Part shown: in pieces, positions 20,201 to 35,200 of the stretch
Layout: each line of letters starts with the position of its first letter
How positions within the stretch are numbered: position 1 is the first letter of the stretch
Source: Channa striata
Taxonomy: Eukaryota; Chordata; Actinopteri; Anabantiformes; Channidae
Assembly: GCA_033026295.1 (NCBI GenBank)
Contig: CM065174.1
Span: forward strand, 1 to 64,000
Direction of reading: 5' to 3'
Length of the DNA stretch: 64,000 nt
Translations under genes and position numbers: made by a program
The notes under the pieces: model-generated
Databases searched by the model: none
What the model was told of the DNA's origin: nothing
Seen by the model: the letters and a program-made list of their open reading frames with translations, nothing else

Positions 20201-23200
20201 GGCTAAATGTAAGCAACAAGTAGGGGGCAAATACTTTCTCACAAAACTATATACACACAGAGTTACAGACACACAGATGTAAAATGAGATTAAAGTTTAT
20301 TTTTCATACTCAAGTTCTCAGGACAATTCCTGAATCACACTGGCCTTAACATTTAAACTCTTATAGATGTGTATGAGAAAGACATGAAAATTTAAACTCT
20401 TTATTCTTGAAGATTTCACACAAATAAAATCCATTAAAATAATAATACCTGAGGTTTGTTAGCGAATCATGAAGCAGTGTTAGGGTTTAATGAGGGAGAG
20501 CTCTCTATGTGATCTATGTTCATATGTTAGGAAAAGTACATTAGTTCTAGGAATTATAGTTTTATACTGATTTTCATTATTTAGATTTTTTCCATGAGCC
20601 CTTGATTTCTGCAGGATAAAGACATCATTCTCCAGCTGGACATCACATGAGCTCACTATATTTACTTTTCTGTCTTTAGTGTTCTTTAATGCATTGCAAT
20701 TAAGGGCTTCTTTAGAACTAATGAAGTAATGCTAAACTACATATATACCTGCAAACATCAGTTAAAGCTTTGGCATCAACAAACGAATTTTGAAATCTTA
20801 TCTTATGACAAAATACAGGCAAACTAGTTGGTATTATAATGTTGGAAACCTTCTTCTCTTTATTCATTTAGCAGCCCTTACATGTGTCAGTAACCGATTT
20901 TTTTTCTTATCTCTGTGTTTTGGTGGAGGGTGATTTGTCTCATAATATGGATGTAAACTCCAGGAACAGACTCGACCTCATGTGACGTCATTAGAATTAG
21001 GCTTAATCTTTGGGGGGATTTTAGTATCATTTTACAAGTTTAATTGAGGAGTTAATATGATTAGATTTTGGTGACATCAAAGATTTTATTTTCAGAAATA
21101 GTTAAGTTTGAATAACATTTCATGCTCATACAGGTTTAACCAGTGTTAGTTGAAGGTTAGTTTAATGTTAGTACTAATGATGAAACTATATTCATGTCAG
21201 TATTAAAATATTATTATTATGTACATATGTAACTATTGGTTGTTAGTGGCAATATTAAAAGAGCCAAAATACAAAAAACATAAAATTTAAATCAATTTTG
21301 CATCAACGTCACACAAAATGTTGTTTAAACGGAATAAAAACAAGTTTTATGTTTACAACTGTTCAGACGTCAGTCAGCTGATGGACTGGAACTTCTGTCC
21401 ACCTGAAAAATATGTGCATATTCCTGTGTGATCTACATTTTTTAATTTCTTTTTTATTTGTTTATTGTAAAGCAGCTGCTTTAAAAAGATCAATGTCCTA
21501 AATGAACAGACAGACTACATAGAAACAAACAGGTGCTGTACCTGGCTGAGGGCAGGGTGATGCATCTCATGCAGATGACGTTGTGGCGTTCCACTCGGTA
21601 AAGGAACTCCTGATGTGGAAGCTGAACGACCAAGTTTACACACGGACTTTAATTCTGCAGATAATAAAGAGAAAGACACAAGGAAAGAAGAGGAAACTGT
21701 GAAATCTTTCTGTTACCATGTCCACTGGTGTGATGCTAAGTCATTTATGTGAATTAGCAGCTAAAATCAGAGCCACTCTATGTTTTAGTGTATTTTGTGT
21801 GTGTAATGCGGCTGAAGTGTTCTGCATAAACACTCCTGCAGAGCGTAGTGTGGGCTCATACAGTGATGCAGAGTCAGCTTGCTGAATGACTGAACACACC
21901 TAATCCAGTAATCAGCAGTGGGTGGGGAAGGGATGATTGGAAAACTAGCTTTCACTATTTCTGTACATATTTTAAATTGTGTCACACCTTTGCACCTTCA
22001 CTTTTTGCTGTAGATTTTGCGTTTTGCACCCAACTCCCAAGACAAATTCTAAAACTTAGTATTCACGGTTAAATTTTCTTTTTGTTTAATTTAAATTATA
22101 AAATTTCCACTGGTAGGGGAAATAAAAAAAATTGTGGTCTAAAAAAGTACATAATTGTATTGTGTATTATCTTTTATTGGACTGGTAACTGTGAATGCAC
22201 AGTATAGTCAGTCATACTGAGGAGAGGTGAGTGTGCTGAATTTTTGTTTCATTTTACACAGTTTGCTGACAGAGAATAAATTCCCTTCCGGCTGGCAATA
22301 CAGCAGTTGTCCTCTCTCCATTATACAACATTCACAGCTCAATGCAGGGTTTTTGCATTAAGAGAACAGGTGTCAGGATTTTAAGTAGGAGTGACACGGT
22401 TGGACAGAATAAGGAACATGCACCTCAAAGGGACAGCGCATGTTGCCTGTTTTAGCAACAAAGTCAGAGAGGCCAGACTGAGATGGTTTGGACATGTGCA
22501 GAGGATAGTGAACATATTGGTAGAAGTATGCTGGAGACAGAGCTGCCAGGCAAGAGGGGAAGAGGACAACCAAGGAGGAGATATGTGGATGTGCTAACAG
22601 AGGACATGAGGTTAGCTTGTGTCAGAGTGGAAGATGCCCAAGATAGAGTGAAGTGGAAAAGGATCATTCTCTGTGGCGACCCCTAATGGGAAAAGCCGAA
22701 AGAGAAGTAGTAGTAGTAGTAGTGTCAGCTGAGGTTCCGGTTACACCAGGACAACAAGCACAGCATAGCTTTATGAGAACCAACACATTCAGCATCAGCA
22801 ATATTATCATCTAACTTGTTAATCTATGTAACAGCGCACTGGTGCTTTCCTGTTAAGACACCTAATCACCCCGTTATTCCCTCACATGTAAACTAGAACT
22901 CTTCTATCCTTGTAGTGTACTCACCTCCTCCTCCTCCAGAAAACATCATGGTGGGGCTGACAGATGACCTTCCCATTCTGCTAGCAACTGGACTGGACTG
23001 TCCATCTCTGTCTTTACTGTCACCTCTGGGCAGAGATCTAGACTCTCCTAGAGGGACAAGCACGAGGAGAAAAATACACTAAGGTCATTGTAAGGTCCTT
23101 ATAGCAGCTCTTGCTAGGTAACCAATGTTAGATTGAATATTTAGGATTTTCTAACTTGAGATGAGAATGACATTTGATAAGATAGAAATTGCTTTTGATT

Positions 23201-26200
23201 GGGAAAAATCTTATCTTTTACTCTTCCTATGTTAAAAATAAAGGCTGGTTGATGCTTCTGTCGATAAACCTAGATGCGTACCTACACTCAGGTACGTTTA
23301 CAAATGTGTTCCTTTCATATGTGAACAGCAGATGTATGTATCTGTAAGGCTGTTGCTCAATTGGTACAGCAGTCGTCCATGGACCACATAGCCAGAGGTT
23401 TGATCCCTGGTTCCTCCTGGTTACATGTCCAAGTGTCCCTGGGCGAGACACGCTACTACCCAAGAAGTACACCATCACCAGTCTGAACGACTACAGGACT
23501 GTTGCCCTGTTGTCTGTGATAATGAAGTCATTTGAGAGGCTGGTGCTGAACCATATGAAGGACATCGCAGACCCCTGCTGGACCCCATGCTGTTTGCCTA
23601 CAGGGAAAACAGGTGGGCTGACGATGCGGTACACCTGGGACTCCACTACATCCTGCAGGACCTGGATCGCCCTGGCACGTATGTCAGGATTTTGTTTGTG
23701 GACTTCAGTTCAGCTTTCAATACCATTACCCCTGGAATACCGCAAGCTGACCCAGCTCACCGTACCTGCTTCCACATGTGAGTGGATCAGCAGCTTCCTA
23801 ACAGACAGGAGGCAGAGGGTGAGGCTGGGTAGCATCACATCTGGCACCTGCACCATCAGCACCGGTGCACCACAGGGGTGTGTCCTCTCGCCACTGCTCT
23901 TCTCCCTGTACACTAATGACTGCACCTCAGGGGACCCATCTGTGAAAATCCTGAAATATGCCGAGGACATGACTGTCATTGGGCTGATCCAGGACGGAGA
24001 TGAGTCTGCGACAGGCGAGAGGTGGAGCAGCTGGCCCAGTGGTGCCTTCAGAACCACCTAGAGCTCAACATGCTTAAGAGGTAAATGCTCACTGTGATGG
24101 TGGACTTTTCTACAACAACACAGTGTCTACTGTGGAGTCATTCAGGTTTTTAGGATCCACAATCTCCCAGGACCTGAAGTGCTGCCCCATATAGACACTG
24201 TCCGCAAAAAATCTCAGCAGAGGTTGTATTTTCTGATACAGCTCAAGAAGTTTAATCTTCCCAAGGAGCTGCTCATCACCTTCTACACTGCCACTATCTA
24301 GTCTGTCCTCTGCACCTCCATCACTGTGTGGTTTGGCTCAGCCACCAAGCTAGACAGGCACATACTGCAGCGGGTGGTCAGGTCAGCAGAAAAGATCATT
24401 GGGACTGAGCTTCCTTCCATTCAACATCTGTACCGGTCCAGAATCAGAAAACGGGCAGTAAGTATCACTGCTTACCCCACGCACCCTGCACAAAAACTGT
24501 TTAAGCTCCTCCCCTCTGGCAGGCGCTACAGAGCTATGCCCACCAGAACCACCAGACACAGAGTCAGTGTCTTCCCCCAGGCTATGTCTGAGCTGAACTC
24601 TCAGTGCAATAACCCTTTTCCCCATTCATTTATTAAAACACTGTCTTCCAGGAAGCCCAATTTCCTTTAACATAGATTCACCTTTTAGGCATTTTCTGTC
24701 ACCCGTTTCATTTGATTTACACCTGTCAACTATAAAAAAAAAATATATACTGCATGGATTTGGCCTGATTTTAACCAAGACTAATTTACAAATCAGGCCC
24801 AATTATGACTGCTCTACAGTACCTCCTGCACCACAGTGACTCGTATTGTATTCTAGAAGCAATATATATGTCTCCTTTAGGCAACATTATTAGGAAAAAC
24901 GTATATTTATCTATGAAATCAGATATTTACAATATTATGTTAGATTTCAAAAATGTCTAGAAATAATAGACCTAGATGTTATATAATTTCCTACTTTAAA
25001 ATAAAATAAGGTTATTGAATTTGGGCCTAAACACCAATACTACTATGAGGAACCTTGGAGTTATTTTGACCAAATTATGTCCTATGACTCACACTTAAAA
25101 CAATTGCTAAAATAACTTTCTTCCCAGAACAGAATATTCCAGGAGCATATTTTCCCAAAGTGATGCTACAAATACTAGGCCATGCATTTATTACTTCTAA
25201 AAGGGACTACTGTAAGTCTCTACTTTATGATTCAGATTTATATTTAGCTATACTGGCTAAGTATGCTAATACATACAAGGAATTTTTTTCGGTCATTGGT
25301 AGCTCTCAGGAACATTCAAAGAGTAACAATACAGACAGTGTAACAATGACAGTTAAAGATGAAAAATAGGTCTAACACAGCAGGTTTAGGGGTTAGCTCA
25401 GTTGACTGAGTGGCCACCCACTGACCATAGGGTTGTAGGTTTGCACGCCGCTCTCACTGACTGTATGTCGAAGAGTCCCTGGGCAGGACAGTGAACTCCC
25501 TACCGCCCAACCCCATCATCTGCCGTGCAATGCCATGTAGCAAGCCCGTTATAAATTGGGGAGGGTTGCATCAGAAGTGGCATCTAGTATAAAACTGTGG
25601 TAAATCAACATGCAGACTGGGGGAGTGGGGCTGGAGTCAAATCTATTGAAAAACGGTTTAACTTGTTGGCCCAGACCTGATCTTCATCATTTGACCCCCG
25701 ATTGACCCTGTCCATGACCACACATCTCGTGTGTTGTTATTCTCCAACTGCTCCTCCAGCTTCTGCTTGTATCCATCTTTGGCCTGTCTGATCTTGTACT
25801 TGATTTTACTCTGAACTCTTTTCTGCTCCTCTATGCCCCTGAAATAAAAACCCTGCACTTCTTATTTAGTAGGACTTTAATTTCAGCAGTCACTCAGGGA
25901 TTGCTGTTGGACCCTTTGGGTTGGTGTTCTCCACACAGAAGTTGATGTAGTCTGTCATGCAGTGGGTCAGGGTGTTGATGTCACAGAGAGAGCTTTAGAG
26001 TGCGCCCCAGTCTGTGGTCCCGAAACTGTGGTCTCTCAGTCTCTCCCTGGCCTCATTAGTCCAAGGTTTCACAGTCTTCTTCTGTGCAGGCTTCTCATCA
26101 TGGGTGTGTTTCATGGAGCATATGTACCAGATTCTGATTAGAGGTGGAGTTGTATCCATCCTTTACATTAGCATGCAGTAAGTCCAGCGTCTTGTCCCTG

Positions 26201-29200
26201 GTGCGGCACTTCACGTACCGGGTGAATATCAGAAGAGTGGAAGAGAGTAAAGGGGAATATCAAACCTCCTAGAACTCCTCTCTCCCCTGCTCCCCATACC
26301 TCTCATCATAAAAGAGGCAGATGTTAATGGGCTCTTTAAATGGCAGAATCCTCACAAAGCCACAGACCCAGACTGTGTCTCCCTCCACTCTTTAGCACTG
26401 TGCCAATCAGCTTTCTTCAGTGTGCATAGACATTTTTAACACCTCAAGACCTGCCATGTGCCAGTCTGCTTTAAAGCTTTGACCAGCCCCTAACAAGCTG
26501 AGGATCACAGGACTCACATGTCTACAGACCTGTTGGCCTGACTTCTGTGGTCATGAAGACTTTTGAACGCCTCATCTTATCCCACCTCAAGGACATCACA
26601 GACCCCATACTGGAACCTCTGCAGTGCACCTACAGAGCCAACAGATCTGTACACCATGCTGTAAACATGGCCCTCCACTTCATCCTCCTGCACCTGGACT
26701 CCCCAGGATCCTATGTTAGGATATTGTTTGTGGACTTCAGCTCTACCGTCCCAGCTCTGCTCAGAGACAAGCTATCCCAGCTAAACGTGCCTGACACTAT
26801 GTGCAGGTGGATTACAGACTTTCTCACAGAGAGATGGCAGCTCGTGAGGCTGGGGAAGCATGTCTCTGACTCACAGATCATCAGCACTGGATCCCCCCAA
26901 GGCTGCGTCCTCTCTCCTCTGTTTTTCCCCCTGTACACCAAAAGCTGCACATCTGGACATCAGCCTGTTAAGCTTCTGAAGTCCATAGATGACACCACCC
27001 TCATTGGACTCATCTCTGATGAAGACAAGTCGGCCTACAAGAGTGAGATGTCTGTCTGATGTCATGGTTCATCACAAACAACCTGTAGCTCAATGCTCTC
27101 AGGACAGTGGAGATGATAGTGGATCTCAGGAAGGACCCAGCCCCCCTCTCCCATCAGCCTCTGTGACACTCCGGTGACCTCTGTTGAGTCTTCTTGCTTC
27201 CTGAGCATCACCATCACCCAGGACCTCAAGTAGGAGCAGAACATCAGCTCCTTCACCAAGATGGCTCAGCAGAGGCTGTACTTCTTACGGCAGCTAAAGA
27301 AGTTTCTCCTCATCCACTCTGCTGAGAAGGTAATGGCAACCTCCCATCTCTTTAAGAGCAGTACATCTCTAGGACCTGGAGAGATGCAGGGAGGATCGCA
27401 GCTGACCCTTGGACTCTCATCTCAGACCCAATCTCTTTCCACCCCTCCCCTATGGCAAGAGGTTCTGGTCCATAAAGACCAAAACCTCACACCACAAGAA
27501 CAGTTTTTTTCCCACTGCAGTCAGTGTTCTGAATTTTTCATATTTATTGTGTGCCATGCGCACACCAAGACTATTACTGTTAAGTGTTCTTAACTATGCC
27601 TGGCAATAAACAGTTTTCTGATTCTTCTGATTCTAAATATAAACATGCAGAGGTAATGATGACGATGATGAAAGGCAAAGGGGGAGTGCACCAGCTAAGG
27701 AGTATCGGAGTCCAAAATCCTAACAGAACCACCAGGAGCAACTTACGGTTCAGTGTCTTGCCTAACACTTTGGCATGTAGCCAAGAGACCGGGGATCAAA
27801 CCACTGACCCTGTGATATCCATGCAGCTTATGCTTCCCAAAGCATTTTCTGAGTCTGGCTGCAAAAACTGCACTACAAAGCTCAACTTTGATTGCATCCA
27901 CTTTTTGGTCTAGCGGTGTTAGTTTTACCTTGGTCTCAACTAATCTTACAGCTGTACCTCTAGTACAAGATACATAACTGCTCTGTATGACTTGTCACTT
28001 CCATCTGAGAATGTAATTTCCCATGGCTTCCACTGGCAATCAGCTGGTGTAAGGCCCCTGTGGAATTTTTCCCGGCCAAGTTCAGCATATTCTTCAAACA
28101 GTTTGATAGCCTCCTCTCCCAGACCCTTTGAGAGTGGCTTATCCATATGTCTTGAAAAAGTCTTCCTTCAACACCTTCCTCAAAGGCTTTCCTGACAAGA
28201 TTAGCTAATTTCTGCTTGGCCGGTGTGAATAGACCTATTGGGTCAAAGAGCCCTGCTACTTGATTCAGCAGTTTTCTTCTCGTCAGTGGATTTAGAGACT
28301 ACCATCAGACTTAGACTCCATGTCCATCAGCAAAGCAGTGTTGTACTCATCATTGGCATCAATTACCCTCTTTGTCAAAGAAAGCTACATGAACTCCTCT
28401 TCGAGGTCTGATTTGGTCATATCTTTTGACCTCCGGATGAAAAAGTTGCCTTGTCTTGTAAAACAGCTCTTTGCCGTAGTCCATTCTCTTTTTAGTTGGT
28501 CCAATGTATTCCCAGCAGCTTCCTCTGCCATGTTGCAAGGTTTTAGTATTTAACCTTTACTTAATTGTCTCTTGGTTATCAGTTGTCAAGTTTTCTGAGG
28601 ATTTTCAACTGCCCAAACTTGAAAAAGACATAAGCCAACCACAGGAGATGCAGGAATAACATAATTTCTTCTGCTTTTTCCTTATTTAATGATGCTTTCT
28701 TCTGTAACAGTTAAAACAGTTTGATACAGAAGAAACAGTTTGATAGCCTTACAAAGGGAAAATAAAAATAAAATACAATGTAACATCATATTATTGATAT
28801 CAAAATTATAGACATTATAGAATTATATACTAGACACTAATGGTACAGGAACAGTTGGTTAACCAAATGAACATACCTGTAGTTTACACAATAAGTCATC
28901 TCAAATACCAGTGACATCCCTATTGATAACCACACTGATGAAGCTTCCCCTTCTTATTCCAGTTGAGTTATAAGAATAAAACACAGACATTTCCACACTT
29001 ACAGGTTAAATTCAAGCTACAACTGTTATCTGCCTCTGCACTTTTCTGCAGTCCTGTCTTTTGCTCTTCTGTTTGTATTCCTTTGCCCTGGAAACTGCTT
29101 TCAGACAGTAATCTCCTTCATTAGTAACATTTTCAGTTATCTTTATTTTATTTTCCCTTTTTCTTGTAGTTTTTTATTTATCCCCCTCTGGATTAACACC

Positions 29201-32200
29201 ACTTCCCAAGTTTACTTCACAGACACCATGAAAAGACTTAATAACTACAATCCAACACTGGATTAAGGATTCCCAACCCACAATTGTGTGAGTACTACAT
29301 GACCAAATCTACTGTTTTGGTTTGCGGTGTAGCAGTATGTGCGTGTGGCTTTAATTAGGGCTGGCATACACTACACAACTGAATGTCCGACTAGTTGAAC
29401 TTAGTTGGTCCTGGTCGCAGTGGTGAGGATAAAAAAATAAACTAACTACTAACTACTTTGTTACTGTACTTAAGTATATTTTTCACATATCTGGACTTAA
29501 GTAGATTTTTAATTATGGCTACTTTCACTTCTACTCCACTAAATTTTGGAGCAAATATCTCTACTTTTTACTCCACCTTATTTCTAATCAAAATTGCAGG
29601 GCACAGGCGACACAGCAATCACCTAATTTTTCATCAGTCCTCTTTGGCATGTTGCGCTTGAGTTTGACCTGTCTACCGATGTCTGCATTTACTGCCAGAA
29701 GCAGAAAGAGCTAAAGCTCCCAGACTAATGAACTAATGGTTTGTTTTTGGTCATGAACTACTGAATTCATTGTAAAATGTGCATTCATATAGGATAAATA
29801 AACGCAATGTCAAAGTCAATCCAACAACATAACAATTTACGTTCTTGGTGCTACTGCAGGGGGAACTGGGACAGAGCCAGTCCCTGCTGATTGACACATT
29901 AATATGACTGATTGACCAAATACATTTTTTTGTCCTTTCTTTCTGAAAGAAACAGTTACATGCACTAGTGCTCAGTGGGGTTATGCACCACTGTCCACTA
30001 CAAGAGAACTGCGTACATTTAATCTAAAAATTTCTGTGGCCATCATGTACCGTGAACAACATAATGAGGTTAGCAAAAAACAATTGCCCCCACTAAAAAA
30101 AGTCAAAGCAGCACTGCTAGATGAATACTTTACTTTAAATCAAATATAAATCATGTACTTAATTACTTGATTTAAGTAGAAATGTGTTTTTATGTTTTAA
30201 TGTTTCTATCCTCTACATGTTTTTATGTTCTATTCCTGCTTTTAATCTGTTTGTGTAGCACTTTGAGATGTGCCCACAAATGTAAAGTGCTTTATAAATA
30301 AAATGAATAATTATTCATAATAATTGTCAGTGAATACTTTTACTTAAGTACATTAAAGTACAAGTAAGGTTTTTGAGTACTTCGTCCACTGCTGCTGGTC
30401 AGTGCCAGTCCATCTTTCGTGGCGCTGACGACTGGCACAGACAGTTGTTAAGTATGTGCTGTGTGAAGATTCAAGACCCAGTCACTGACATTTGTTCTCA
30501 CATCAATTTATTGTTATTGTTTTGAACAGATTACTTTTTTGAACTTTTTTTATGTGAATATGAGCAAGTTTAATATTTACCACCAGTGTTTCGGTTTGAC
30601 TTTTGTTGGATTATCTGGTGATATTAGTGTGCGTGAGGCTGGAGATGGCAATTCCAAAATACAGATAACTGTGGCGATGCCTGTTCAAAACATCAACAAT
30701 TGTCTTCCTATAAGTGTTTAATTTGTCTAATATGTCACATTTACCTGGTTTCAAGTCGATTTAACAAAGTTTCTTCCAAATGAAGGACACAGTTACGTGT
30801 ATGGTGCTGGTACAGTGATTAAACGCAGCATAAAGACTGATCAAAGCGCAAAGGAAGTCTTACGTATGTATTAATTTGCCAATCTAGAGATCGATGTATT
30901 ATAAAAAACATTTAGATTTATTGAACTTCTGTGTTCCACACTACAGCTGATGACAATAAGTCTACAAATCACATTGATATAATACCTAAATTCCACCGAG
31001 CACATTAAGAAACTGTGTGCCTCCGCAACTTCCACTTTATTACATTAGTTAGTGCACTACTCTTGTTGCTTTGTATATCTGGGAGCTTTGTAAGGTGTAA
31101 ATTTTCCCGTCGTGGGATCAATAAAGATTACCTTACCTTACCTTACCTTACCTTAACACTGGTCTAGTGCACTCGCTGCTCAAGTCTCTTTTTAACAACA
31201 AAAATGTAATACGAACGTTGGTTTCCTTGACAGTTACTTAGGCAAGCTTAGAAGGCAATGGCAATGTGTGTTTAATTTGTATCAAATGTCACATGGTTTC
31301 AAATTGATTTAACGTTACATGTATGGTGGTGGTACAGGGATTCATTTCAGCATAAAGACTCATACAAGCTGTGTGATAACATGATCCAGACCAACCTGTG
31401 ATTCTTCTGCACTCCACAAGCTTTAAATTCTCCTTAAAATTACAACATTTTGTCACGAGTCCTACATGACCTGTGTAGAAAACTACAATTACTTTTGAGA
31501 TGTTTAGAAGGTAAGCCCTGGCTTTGATGCAACTGGTTACAATGAGCAAGGTGTGGGGGTTTTATCATGCATTTTAAAGGGTTATAATTTTTTGTCACAT
31601 TCTTACATTTTACTTTTAAATACTGTCTGTCAGATAATTACAGTTGATTACATAGTGCTTATGTGGTAGTGGTTTTAAAATCTGTGGGCTAAATAATATA
31701 CAGCATACTACTTCTGCTGTTGTAATAATGTAATGTAATTTATATGACTTGATTATTAATAAATAAATTCATAAATCGTTACTGTCAAAAAATCTAATTC
31801 ATGAGTAGTAGATCCTCTTAAATCTAACACTGTTTAAATGCATGTGTTCAGCGTGGCTGAGATGGTAGAGCATCATCCACCAACTGCAGTGGTTTGAACC
31901 CTGGTGCTCCACACATGTTAAAATGTCCTTTGACAAGATTTTTAACCCCAGGACGTAATATTTACAATACCTGGATACTGTAACTAGAGGACTCAAAAGC
32001 AGAAGCAGAGACGCGCAGAAGGTTTATTAACGCATGAACTACTGAAACAGTTACATTATTAACACACGTAATACTGATACTTTAATACTCAGCACAACAC
32101 TGGAGGAGATAATATCAACTCAAAGACAGAGACTTGGACTTTAAAAAAAACACTCAAAATGAGAGGGCTAACACTATTCTCCCTCTCTGTCTCCCTCTCT

Positions 32201-35200
32201 CTGTCCCTGTATTCAGGTGTCCTGAGCTTTGGAACTGTGTGTATTCCAGTGCGCAGCTAAGCCTGGTTCTAGCCTTCAACTAAACGTTAAAGGGAGTTTT
32301 TCCTCTCCACTGTTGCCTCTGGCTGCTAAGGGGGGATTTGTTGAGTTTTCTCTAAATGACTTTATTATGTAAGGTGCTTTGAGATGACTTTGCTATAAAT
32401 TGGTGCTATATAAAAAAAGCTTCTCCAAACTCCTCCTGTCTGCCATTGTGATGCTGCTGCAAAAGCAGACCACACCATAGAAGATGGCAGAGGCCACCAT
32501 AGAGTCATAAGAGGTCTTCAGTAGTGCCCCCTGCACTCCAAAGACCGTAGTCAGCAGAAAGACTCTGCTCTGTCCTTTCCTGTAGAGTGTGTCTGTGTTG
32601 TGTGACCAGTTCAGTTTATTGTTCAGGTAAACACCCAGATATTTGTAAGAGTCCACTCTCTCAATGTCCATTCGCTGGATGTTCACCAGTGGAAGAGTGG
32701 AGTGTGAGCGCCTGTGGAAATCCACCACCAGCTCTTTGGTTTTCCCTGCATTGACCTGGAGATAGCTCCGCTGGCACCAGTCCACAAAGTTCTGGATCAG
32801 TTCCATTTATTCTTTGTCATTGTCATCTGTGATCAGGCCGACAATGGCAGAGTCGTCAGAGAATTTCTGCAGGTGACAGGATGCTGAGCTTAACATGAAG
32901 TCTGCAGTATAAACAGTGAACAGAAATGGAGCCAGAACTGTTCCCTGTGGGGCCCCTGGGTTGCAGACAACCATGTCAGACTCTCAGTCTTGATCCCTCA
33001 CATACTGGTTTGAGAGAGGTAGTCCAGTATCCAGGTAGAGAGATGTTCGTCCACCCCCAAGCAATGGAGAAGTCAAAAATCATGACTCTCACGGTGCTCC
33101 CAGCCTTATCCAGGTGTGAAAGAGCTCTATTCAGGAGGAAGATGACAGCTTTTTCAATTCCGATGCCTGGTTGGTAGGCAATCTGGAGCGGGTCCATTGA
33201 CTCTCTCACCAGGGGATGAAGATAGGTGAGCTCCAGCCTCTCCATCGTCTTCATCATATGTGAGGTCAGAGGGACTGGTATGTGGTCCTTGAAGTTGTTC
33301 TTCCAAAGCTGTGGCTCCTTCCCCAGCTTCAGGCTCAGACCAAACTTTGAGGCATGAAATGTACTGGGTTAATGTGGGCAGCGTGGATAATGGAGGGGCC
33401 TGGTTGAAATCTCCAGAGATAAGTAGCATTGCCATGTTGTAGAATGCCAACAGCTGGTACCTGGTGTAAACAATGGGACCGTGGCTGTGTGCCGAGTTCC
33501 CACACAAGGAAGAAAACAGAGTCCAAAAAGCTTCAGTCCAGTTTATTCCAGCCACAGGTAGGATTTTTTGATATCAGCCACTTCTATCTGCCAGTGATAC
33601 ATACTGTGCAGGGTTTGTCCCTTCCATGAGGAGTTCTGCTCCTGCTTCCCTTGCTCCTCTGGTTTCTGCTGCCTGAGGTATTCACTAAGCACATCATCAC
33701 TTGGGGCCATCTTCCTGATGTATTCTTGGAGCTTAGTTGTTTCTTCTTGGATAGTGGCTCAGACACTCACTAATTCTCGACCTTCTTCCTCGACGTCCCT
33801 CCTCTAACTACTGAAAACAGTAGCTTTGAATATTGGCAGTGCGGTTGCTGAGCGTGCAGAGATTGGAAGCTCATTCAGTTTATTTCACATTCATCTGAAA
33901 ATGAAAGTGATATCACTCCTCCCCACTTAAGTCACAAAGGCTATTGGCTCCCCTTTTGTTTTGTTTTTGGCAGAACTATAAAATGTAGTAATTCTTCAAA
34001 GAATAGTGTGTTCTCTAAATCTTTGATCCACCATGTTTCTATTATATCTATACAGATCTCTCCAGCAGATGCCATCAAACTGGTGACTTAAATGTTTCAA
34101 AACACTAAACTGTTTTCTGAATCATTTACAATTTCAGAAAGCCTCAACTCTCCCATCACTAATGTTACATACAGCTTTACCTGGATGTAGTGTAGTTTAA
34201 TAAAGTTGTTTTACATTATTTACCTCTGTAGATTTATTTTTGCACAACAGGCTGTATTTCGGGATTTGGAGTTTAGAACATTCAGTTTTTCCCAGCCAGT
34301 CGTTGCCCCATGTTTACGTCAGATTTGTTCTACTTCGAGACTGTGATAGACTAGAAATGTGTGATTGTTTGTGTCTTTGGTAGTCTTCAGTTGTATCTAG
34401 CTTTAGTATCTGTAAAAGCACCGACTTAGGTGAAGCAGCAAGAGTTAGGCTGACAAGTTCCTGGCCTCATGAGGAAGAGAAGACAAGACGCTCTGATCCT
34501 GCTTCTTTTTCCCTTTCTGGACTTTTAGGATTCTCATGTTTCAGCATATTTATTCAGCTATGATTTTAAGTTTGATTAGAGAATTTTATTCTGTGAGCTC
34601 TTTTTTGTTTTGTTTGGATAAACTTTTCTTACCCCTGTTGTAAAATACTTTTGACTGACTATTAATTGCTGCCTCTCCTTCATTTATCCAGCGTGTTCCC
34701 CAGTGTGTTTCAGAACTTGTGAGCCCTCAAGAAAGTCTTAATTTGAGATTTTTTCAAACCACTGCAATAGTTGCATTCTTACATTTACCATTTTACCCTT
34801 CTCAAAATTAATTTAAACATAGACTTGCTAAAATTTATTGAGACTCCAAATCCTGTTTACAAAATGTTTCATATCTGAGTCTTTAGAACAGTGGACAAAA
34901 AACTGTTCTGAGATCTAACACTGTATTGTTTGAATGAAGATAAGATTTAAAGAAATCACAGCAACAAAATGCTTTGGATAAAGAAGTCCTGATCTACATA
35001 GAGAGAATAAATCTGACAGTATTTAGTTCTTAAAGTTTCTAAATATTTACTTACGGCTTAAGTGAAGTTGTGTAGCTGAGGAAATACATGCAGAATAGCT
35101 CTTCAACATGCTGTATAACTTTGAAAAAAAGCACTGACACTGATTATTTTTACTAGAAACTAATATATCAGTATATCAAGACAGAGACCAAAAGGTGATT

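Noticed and set aside
23340..23420. Possible tRNA gene (A and B boxes)
   Set aside because: No full cloverleaf can be drawn and the sequence continues into a SINE body shared with other copies.
31850..31925. Possible tRNA gene
   Set aside because: Box motifs only; acceptor and anticodon stems do not pair well, so it is treated as a SINE head.
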